From CAZEBW01 sp964510205 (GTDB taxonomy: Bacteria > Chloroflexota > Anaerolineae > VGOG01): DNA of 19,340 nucleotides. The stretch covers positions 1 to 19,340 of the forward strand of contig CAZEBW010000068.1 of assembly GCA_964510205.1 (NCBI GenBank), read 5' to 3'. Positions 13,370 to 19,340 of this stretch are shown piece by piece (position 1 is the first letter of the stretch; each line of letters begins with the position of its first letter). The notes beneath the pieces are model-generated. The model was given only the letters and a program-made list of their open reading frames with translations, was not told the origin of the DNA and did not search any database. The position numbers and the translations under genes are program-made.

Positions 13370-13445
13370 CAATCGAAAAAGTACCCATCTGAGCCCAAAT
13401 CTGCTATCATTAAGGACAAAATCTTGAATGATAGCGGAGGAGGAG

Positions 13446-14979
13446 ATGATCAACGTGGAGCAGCGAGAGAAGATCCGACGGGCTTACTTCGTCGAGGAGA
13501 AGAGTATCCGGCAGATTGCTCGGGAGTTGAAGTGTTCCCGTCCCACTGTGCGGAAAGCTATCGCCTCGGCAACACCGGCGTCGTACACCCTCACAGTGTC
13601 GCGTCCGGCACCGGTGTTGGGATCGTACAAGGAGCGGATCAGGGAATTGCTGGCGGAGAATGAGCGGCTGCCGCGCAAGCAACGGTACACCGGACACAAG
13701 ATCTACCAGATCATCCAGAAGGAGGGCTACACTGGTAGCGAATCCACCGTTCGGGGCTACATCGCCCAGCAGCGACGGGAGAAGAAACGGCCCAAGGTGT
13801 ACATCCCACTGGAGTTCGATCCCGGCACCGATGCACAAGTGGACTGGGGAGAAGGCATAGCCATCATCGCGGGCCAGCGGGTCACGGTGCAGTTGTTCTA
13901 CATGCGCTTGTGCTACTCCCGCAAGCTGTTCATGATGGCCTTTCCGAGCCAGAGACAAGAAGCTTTCTTCGAAGGACATGTGCGGGCCTTTCATCACTTT
14001 CAGGGCATCCCTCGCCGTATCAGCTACGATAATCTGAAAACGGCGGTGAAACGAATCCTGGAAGGTCGCAATCGCCAGGAGCAGGAGGCTGCCAGTGAAG
14101 TGCACTGGCGTCGTCTTTCGCAGCCACCAGCTGTTCGAGAGCCACTTCTGCACGCCGGGCCAGGGCAACGAGAAAGGCGGTGTGGAGCACGGAGTGGGCT
14201 TTGGCCGTCGCAACTTCATGGTGCCGTTCCCGAACGTAGCCTCCTTCGAGGAGTTGAACGAGCACCTGCTGGCCCAGTGCCTGGCCGACGACCGGCGGCG
14301 AGTGGATCGTCAGAAGGTGACCATCGGTGAGGCGTGGGAGATGGAGAAGCCGTATCTGCTGCCACTCCCAGCGTGGGACTACGATTGCTGCGTCACCCGT
14401 CCTGCAACGCTGAACCCATACAGCCAGGTGGTGCTGGATACCAACCGCTACTCAGTGCCAGTGGATAAAGCCTACCGCAACCTGGTCATCAAGGCCTATC
14501 CGTTTCGGGTGGACATCCTGCACCTGGACAAAGTGATCGCCAGCCATCGCCGCTGCTACGGTCGGGAAGAGGACATCTTTGACCCGTTGCACTATCTGCC
14601 CTTGCTGGAACAGCGTCCCGGCGCCTTCGAGCATGCCAAACCGATCCGACGCTGGCGGGAGGAGTGGCCTCCGGCCTACGAACGCTTTCTGCAACGGCTG
14701 CAGGAGCAGGGCCTGAACGGTCAAAGTGTTCGGGAGTTCGTGCGCGTCCTGAAGCTACACTACGACCACCCGGCCAAGCTGGTGGCACAGGCCATTGAGC
14801 GGGCCCTGGCATACGGTTGCGTCCACGCGGATGGCGTGGAGCTTTGTCTGCATCAGTTGTCGAACCCAGAAGCACCAGTGCCATCCCTCACCCTGGCCGA
14901 TCAACCTTCGTGGGTCACCGTAGGGGAGCAGCCGCCAGACCTGAGCTGCTATGACCGATTACTGGAAAGGATAGGATGA
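13446..14979 (+). pseudogene. istA: IS21 transposase gene istA, frameshifted
   Basis: GGAGGAGG precedes ATG 13446. The first part encodes an N-terminal helix-turn-helix (SIRQIARELKCSRPTVRKAI) and the start of the DDE catalytic core: DAQVDWGE with the first Asp, and ISYDNLKTAV with the second. After EGRNRQEQEA (ending 14090) the frame is lost. The expected continuation, VVFRSHQLFES...CTPGQGNEKGGVE with the catalytic Glu, is in another frame from about 14110. Between them is a 19-base palindrome, GCCAGTG-AAGTG-CACTGGC (14091-14109), where the family normally has about one residue. The C-terminal frame ends at TGA 14977-14979, overlapping istB (ATGATGG). Confidence 0.88.
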
Positions 14980-15743
14980 TGGAAACGACGATGCTCCTGG
15001 AAACGCACCTCAAGCAGTTGCGGCTGCCGACCTTCCTGCACAACTACCGCAAGTTTGCCGAGGACGCAGCTCAGGCCAATCTCAGCTAAGACCGCTACCT
15101 GCTGGCCTTGGCCGAGCAAGAGGTTGCCCGGCGAGAGGAGAACCGCAAGGTGCGCCGCATCAACGCCGCTCGTTTCCCGGTGCCGAAGGAACTGGCCGAC
15201 TTTGACTTCTCCTGCGTGCCCAGCTTGAACAAGCAGCGGGTGCTGGAACTGGCGCGGGGCAGCTACCTGGACAAAGCCGAGTCGATCCTCCTGGTCGGGA
15301 ATCCCGGTCTGGGGAAGACGCACATTGCGACCAGCCTTGCCTTGGCTGCCTGCCGGCAAGGACATCGTGTGCGCTTCTATAACGCGGCGGGCTTGGTCAA
15401 CGAACTGATCCAGGCCCAGGACGAGCATCACCTGCCCAAGTTCCTGGCCGCTGCTCTCAGGCATCGCCTGATTGTCTTGGACGAGTTGGGCTTCATTCCG
15501 TTCTCGCCCACTGGCGCGCAGTTGATCTTCCAGTTCTGCTCGACCCTTTACGAGCGCGTGTCCATGATTGTCACCTCCAACTTGCGCTTCGCTGACTGGA
15601 CACAGGTCTTCGGCGACGAGCGTCTCACTGCTGCCTTGCTCGACCGGCTCACGCATCGGGCGCACATCTTGGAGTTCACCGGCGAGTCGTACCGCTTCCG
15701 CCAGCGTATACAGCGGGAGGCCCAGGGGGGAAGTCACGACTGA
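14976..15743 (+). pseudogene. istB: IS21 helper ATPase gene istB with an in-frame stop
   Basis: ATG 14976 overlaps the istA stop. The protein is an IstB/DnaC-like AAA+ ATPase that assists target choice and strand transfer. Codon 38 is TAA (15087-15089), between NLS and DRYLLALAEQE, where the family has an aromatic residue (usually TAC/TAT-encoded Tyr). The rest is intact: Walker A GNPGLGKTH, Walker B LIVLDELGF, the sensor VTSNL and the C-terminal THRAHILEFTGESYRFR. Re-initiation downstream (GTG or TTG near 15105) would lose the N-terminal domain. A single substitution explains the defect, so the decay is recent or could be a base-call error. Confidence 0.9.
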
Positions 15744-15866
15744 TGGGCGACGACAGGGTGGGTCACTTTTCGATTGTCAAGTGGGTACTTTTTCAATTGT
15801 CAAGGTTCAGGCTAAACAGCTCAAGTGGGTCATTTTTCGATTGTCAAATGGGTACTTTTTCGCTTG

Positions 15867-15874
15867 ACAAAAAC
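15867..15874. repeat. Left copy of the ISL3 target-site duplication (ACAAAAAC)
   Basis: ACAAAAAC at 15867-15874 recurs exactly at 17241-17248, directly outside the two ISL3 ends. An 8-bp duplication is the family norm. The target lay inside the right terminal inverted repeat of the IS21 element. Confidence 0.92.
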
Positions 15875-17240
15875 GGCTCTTCGTCCTTTGGTGGGCTAGA
15901 TGACCAAGCCACATTCAATGAGGATGCGCTGGCTGAAATGGTCGAAGTTACGATAGCCAAAGCCGCGGCGCATGATGAGCTTGATCTTATTGTTCATCCC
16001 TTCGACAAAACCTTGAGTCACACGATGGTTGAAATAGTTGAGGATCTCCTCGCCCCAGTTTTCCAAGGTGGTCAGAAAGGCTTCCAGTTTCTTGAGGCCC
16101 GTCGCTTTTACATCTTCCGTCCACTCAGCCAACGCCTTTGCTGCCTGCTCGCGCCTCTGGTCTGTCTCGAAGATGTCGCGGAAGGACTCCTTGAGTTGGT
16201 GAAGTTGCTTCAAGTCAGGCGAGGCTTCATAGACTTCAGCCAGTTTCTGACAGCCTTTGTCGGACAGGTTCTCTTCGTTGGTGACCAGTACCCAGCGAGA
16301 ACCTTTGAGGCATTCTTTGGTTTCCTTATCCGCTGTGCGCTGAATATCCCGTCGCGCTTTGGTCACTGCGTCGTTGAGGTTCTTGACCACATGGAAGCGG
16401 TCGGCCACGATCTCAGCGCAGGGCACTTTGTTCTTCACGGCCTGGCGGTAAGGTGACCACATGTCCATAGAGACTTCTTCAATTGCTTGCAGTTCTTCTT
16501 CTGAAAGACTGTCGAACCAACCTTCCAGACGTCCCATGAGCCGATCTTCCAACACAGCGATGACACAACCTCGATCCAGGTCAGAGAGAACCAAGATGAA
16601 CTGCTTATGTCGCTTTTTGAGAGATATTTCATCAATACCCAATCTGCGTACCGGTGGACGGCCGGTCTGGGTCAGACGCTCTTCCACTTGGCGATAAAAC
16701 AGGCCTTGCGCTGCTTTGTAGCCTAACCCTTCCCGATTAACTATCTCCTGGATGGCTGTGTGCCGATATTGACTGAACACGTAATGCTCGTAGCGATGGG
16801 TATAGAGGCTGTTGAAACCCACCGTGGCCAATTGTTCGGTGAAGGGCTTGCCGCAGTAGTGGCACTTGAAGCGGCGGTGATCATACTCTAGATAACATTG
16901 TAGTCCCCACACTGATAAATCTCGTTTAGCAACTCGCTCGTACTCGTGGACCCGGTGCGAGACATGATGACAGTTTGGGCAAATGGCTGCGTCTTGTTTC
17001 ACTACGCAGAACAAGATGAGCAAATCTTCGGGCTCATGTAGCTCATAGCCTACCACATCAAAGTCGGATAGACCAAGCAATTCGGTGAGAGCCAGGTGAA
17101 CCTCCTGGCCCACCTCATCAATGACTCGTGCTTTCCGTTTCATCAAGAGGCCTCCTTGGATATTTGGGTTATGGTGGGGCACCCAATTATACCCAACATT
17201 GCCTCTTCTATCCACTCAGCCCACTAAAGGACGAAGACCC
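15875..17240 (-). mobile_element. Complete ISL3-family insertion sequence
   Basis: The 1366-bp element is bounded by GGCTCTTCGTCCTTTGGTGG at 15875 and the inverted GGGTCTTCGTCCTTTAGTGG ending at 17240. The ends differ at two positions in the first 20 and the match continues GCT. The flanking 8-bp repeats ACAAAAAC are identical. One intact transposase fills it on the minus strand. The element appears complete, recent and potentially active. Confidence 0.95.
15896..17143 (-). CDS. ISL3-family transposase
   Basis: A 415-residue transposase. The start at 17143 is set by AAGGAGGCCTCTTG just upstream. The frame is open further to 17215 without a ribosome site. N-terminal zinc-finger cysteines are visible (CPNCHHVSHRVHEY and CHYCGKPF), followed by a helix-turn-helix-like region (AIQEIVNREGLGYKAAQ). 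The DDE core follows: LGIDEISLKK (first Asp), VADRFHVVKNLN (second Asp) and GFVEGMNNKIKLIMRRGFGY (Glu). Length and motifs match the ISL3 family, and no frameshift or stop is present. Transcription runs against the flippase and hydrolase genes. Confidence 0.95.
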   Translation of the reverse strand: MKRKARVIDEVGQEVHLALTELLGLSDFDVVGYELHEPEDLLILFCVVKQDAAICPNCHHVSHRVHEYERVAKRDLSVWGLQCYLEYDHRRFKCHYCGKPFTEQLATVGFNSLYTHRYEHYVFSQYRHTAIQEIVNREGLGYKAAQGLFYRQVEERLTQTGRPPVRRLGIDEISLKKRHKQFILVLSDLDRGCVIAVLEDRLMGRLEGWFDSLSEEELQAIEEVSMDMWSPYRQAVKNKVPCAEIVADRFHVVKNLNDAVTKARRDIQRTADKETKECLKGSRWVLVTNEENLSDKGCQKLAEVYEASPDLKQLHQLKESFRDIFETDQRREQAAKALAEWTEDVKATGLKKLEAFLTTLENWGEEILNYFNHRVTQGFVEGMNNKIKLIMRRGFGYRNFDHFSQRILIECGLVI

Positions 17241-17306
17241 ACAAAAACAAAGGTGGAATAATACAATTCACCGGTTCTTGAAGCTGTTTGCTGGAGGCTA
17301 TGAGTA

Positions 17307-18548
17307 ATGAACAGAAATGTATTATTTCTTCTTGTAGATTGTCTGCGTGCCGATATGTGTTGGGGAGATGACAGAACAGTCCAGACTCCTACTATCAACC
17401 ATCTGTGCAAGCGGGGAACGATCTTCACGCAGGCTATCGCCACAACTAGTACAACCAGCCCTAGCGTAGCTAGCATTATGACTGGGTGCTATCCCTTTGC
17501 ACATGGCCTACGGTCGCTAAAAGGATATAAGCTTAATCCAGGGCTCTCAACTCTTGCTGAGGCATTTCGGAGTAAGGGCTATCGGACCTATGCAATGGTC
17601 ACGGGTCCTCTATTAAGGAGTTTAGGCCTGGATCGAGGTTTCGACGAGTATCTGTGGCGTGACAGCCTGTGTACGCTGTACTCTGAGTGGTGGGCAGAGT
17701 TGATTGATCATATACAGGGGCTAAAGACACGAGAACCATGGTTCTTGTTTCTCCATCTGTGGGAGCTTCATCTCCCTCGTCAATTGCTGCCGGCATTTAA
17801 TGCTCCGGAATACGGACACACAAAATACGAAAGATCGCTCTCGTGCCTGGATACACGGCTTGGCCAGATTCTAGAGATCATAGATTTAGATAGTACTATT
17901 GTGATCCTGCACGGTGATCACGGGGAAGGCATCTCGACCTCGCTGTGGCACAGAGCGTTACGGAGAATCATGCAGCTTGTAGGCATTGGAAGCTCCAACC
18001 GTTCTATCCAACTGGGCCATGGCCACCATGTTTACGAATATCTAATTCGGGTACCTCTGATCTTGGCAGGGAAAGGGACATTCCCTGAAGGAAAGGTAAT
18101 TCCTAAGCAAGTTCGGCAGGTGGATGTATTTCCGACATTTTTAGACATACTGGGGATATCACTTAGTCGTCAGGATTCTGTGCATGGGACGAGTCTAATG
18201 CCTTTAATCCATGGGGAAAACTTTGACGAGGCACCAGCTTACATCGAAGCCTGTGGGGCCGTCATACTAGATCCCGACAATTGGCTTGCAGGGCTACGGA
18301 CCCCGGAGTGGAAGTTCATCTTTGCCCCAAACAACCCTGGGACTAGACCGGAGTTGTATAATCTATTAGCTGACTCTCGAGAATCATTGAACCTGATCGA
18401 GACCCACGTAGACGTCGCAGCGCGGCTAAGAAATGTGATATACGAACTATGGAATGATTGGAGTGTGGAGCGTTATTCCGAGGAAGTAATGTCGCCCGAG
18501 GAAGAGCAAGAAGTAGAACACCGTCTAAGGGAATTGGGCTATCTATAA
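17307..18548 (+). CDS. Sulfatase-like (alkaline phosphatase superfamily) hydrolase with threonine at the nucleophile position
   Basis: A 413-residue protein without a signal peptide or membrane helix, presumably cytoplasmic. Superfamily metal ligands are visible: Asp11 (LLVDCLRAD), HGDHGEG (Asp204/His205) and LGHGHHVYEY, with the late VDVFPTFLDILGI and HGTSLMPL segments. The sulfatase signature C/S-x-P-x-R reads T-S-P-S-V here (residues 50-54, TTSPSVASIMTG). The residue converted to formylglycine in true sulfatases is therefore Thr, and the Arg is Val. A phosphate-ester hydrolase or phosphotransferase of the LtaS/phosphoglycerol-transferase type, or an enzyme acting on the polysaccharide precursor, is more likely than a classical sulfatase. 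The ATG originally overlapped the flippase stop (TAATG, 17305-17309). Confidence 0.82.
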   Translation: MNRNVLFLLVDCLRADMCWGDDRTVQTPTINHLCKRGTIFTQAIATTSTTSPSVASIMTGCYPFAHGLRSLKGYKLNPGLSTLAEAFRSKGYRTYAMVTGPLLRSLGLDRGFDEYLWRDSLCTLYSEWWAELIDHIQGLKTREPWFLFLHLWELHLPRQLLPAFNAPEYGHTKYERSLSCLDTRLGQILEIIDLDSTIVILHGDHGEGISTSLWHRALRRIMQLVGIGSSNRSIQLGHGHHVYEYLIRVPLILAGKGTFPEGKVIPKQVRQVDVFPTFLDILGISLSRQDSVHGTSLMPLIHGENFDEAPAYIEACGAVILDPDNWLAGLRTPEWKFIFAPNNPGTRPELYNLLADSRESLNLIETHVDVAARLRNVIYELWNDWSVERYSEEVMSPEEEQEVEHRLRELGYL

Positions 18549-18600
18549 TCGGCTGGCTCATATCTAGAACAAGTGCAAGAGATGTGGTATAATACTCGGT

Positions 18601-19340
18601 ATGGACTTTCCAATCGTAGACCTGTTCGATGATGATCTGAGTGCCGTTTGGCTGTTGAAGTACTTCCACGAGAACAAGCTGAAGTGCCCACACTACGGAA
18701 GGAACGTGGAGGAGGCACGGGAGTTCCGCCAGACCCAGAGAAGCCGACTGACCGTGTATCGGTGCGGTGCAAGGGCTGTTAAGGGATCTACAATCTTTAC
18801 AGTGGGACGGTATTTGAGGGAAAGCACTTCCGGCCAGCGCAGGCCATTCTGCTGCTGCGTGGCGTATGTAAAGGTGAGCCGACAGCGACGATAGCTCGCG
18901 AGATCGGAGTAACGCGCCAGACGGTGCACCACATGCGAAAGATAATCCAGGCCAACGCAGAGAGGCTTCAACCTGAGGACCCTTTGCCAGACCAACGGAC
19001 TGAAACAGACGAGATGTTTCAGAACGCGGGGGAAAAAAGGTGAGCGGCACGATGACCCTGATGACCCGCCTCGTCGACGGGCCAACAAACGTCGAGGGCA
19101 CGGCACATATGACAACGATCGTCCCCCTGTTGTGGGCACCGTTGGGCGTGAGAGTGGGCAGGTGCGTTTGCGAGTGGTTCACCACACGGACAAAGAGACC
19201 CTGGTCAAACATGTTCATACCCTAACCTTAGCTGATGCGGTGGTATTCACCGATGAATGGCAGAGCTACAATCACATCGTCCGTGTCCACGCGACGGTCT
19301 GTCACGGCCAGAAGGAATGGGCACGCGATGATGATGGCGA
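18601..19340 (+). pseudogene. IS1595-family transposase, frameshifted, runs off the window
   Basis: A TATAAT box (18588-18593) lies just before ATG 18601. Three frames carry consecutive parts of one ISXO2-like transposase. Residues of the zinc-ribbon (LKCPHYGRN, where CPHCG is expected) come from 18601 on. YNLYSGTVFEGKHFRPAQA to TDEMFQNAGEK comes from a second frame, 18786-19043. HDDPDDPPRRRANKRRGHG to VVFTDEWQSYNH comes from a third frame after 19039, to the end. The breaks fall near AAGGGCTGTTAAGGG (18771-18785) and at the run GGGGGAAAAAAGG (19028-19040). The 3' end and right terminus are outside the window. Confidence 0.85.

Larger units (their letters stand above)
13327..17249 (+). mobile_element. 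IS21-family element, interrupted by an ISL3-family element
   Basis: The left end TGTTTTTGATATACTAAAAA (13327 on) matches the reverse complement of the right end, TGTTTTTGTCAAGCGAAAAA, and both continue GTACCCA. About 22 of 27 positions agree. The right end is split: bases up to 15874 plus the A at 17249. Without the nested insertion the element is about 2549 bp, normal for IS21. AAGGTG flanks it (13321-13326 and 17250-17255). AAAAAGTACCCA-type terminal repeats, the usual transposase-binding sites, occur twice at the left (13342, 13376). They occur four times at the right, inverted (15759, 15782, 15826, 15849). Both istA and istB are damaged, so it cannot move alone. Confidence 0.92.

Noticed and set aside
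100..18548. FGE plus sulfatase maturation pair within the window
   Set aside because: The SUMF1 protein lacks the catalytic cysteines and the sulfatase-like protein has Thr, not Cys or Ser, at the modified position.
19028..19043. Programmed -1 frameshift at the A6 run of the IS1595 transposase
   Set aside because: The required shift is +1 relative to the upstream frame, and the run is not in the phase of an A-AAA-AAG slippery site. Decay or an indel is simpler.

Overview
The window looks like an accessory stretch of a chromosome from an uncultivated Chloroflexota-like bacterium. That assignment is inference. It rests on the dense population of small palindromic repeats, the toxin-antitoxin islet with a TumE/DUF6516 partner, and the moderate-to-high GC of the housekeeping genes. 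No rRNA or tRNA is present to anchor the taxonomy.

Layout. 1-3800: a SUMF1-domain lipoprotein, a deoxynucleoside kinase behind a near-consensus promoter, a Wzz-type chain-length/co-polymerase protein, and a nucleotidyltransferase-like gene invaded twice by palindromic elements. 3800-5325: a gene-free regulatory and repeat zone. It holds a 21-bp tandem repeat, four 11-bp direct repeats, a 631-bp element with 14-bp inverted ends, and then a consensus TTGACA-N17-TATAAT promoter. That promoter drives a cyclic di-GMP-I (GEMM) riboswitch followed by an intrinsic terminator. The riboswitch carries a repeat hairpin inside its P3 arm and has no obvious effector gene behind it. 5326-9094: a toxin-antitoxin islet with PIN-domain toxins, a TumE-family toxin, several small antitoxin-like genes and decayed partner remnants, separated by recurring 'cacgaatt' palindromic repeats. 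9206-11054: a promoter and a secreted cohesin-domain protein whose C-terminal module was duplicated very recently (507-bp period, one difference seen). 11055-11785: a hairpin-rich stretch without a convincing gene. 11786-18548: a Wzx/MATE-like polysaccharide flippase and an alkaline-phosphatase-superfamily (sulfatase-like) hydrolase. The pair is split by a nested transposon: an IS21-family element (istA frameshifted, istB with a stop codon) whose right end was itself hit by an intact ISL3-family element. 18601-19340: a frameshifted IS1595-family transposase running off the window.

How it fits together. Wzz, the flippase and the sulfatase-like hydrolase point to a surface polysaccharide locus, with a c-di-GMP riboswitch and a secreted cohesin protein in the same neighbourhood. 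Both target-site duplications of the nested insertion can be read directly (AAGGTG for IS21, ACAAAAAC for ISL3). Removing the insertions rejoins the flippase frame and makes its stop codon overlap the hydrolase start (TAATG). The two genes were therefore translationally coupled before the insertion, and the flippase now ends in transposon-encoded residues.
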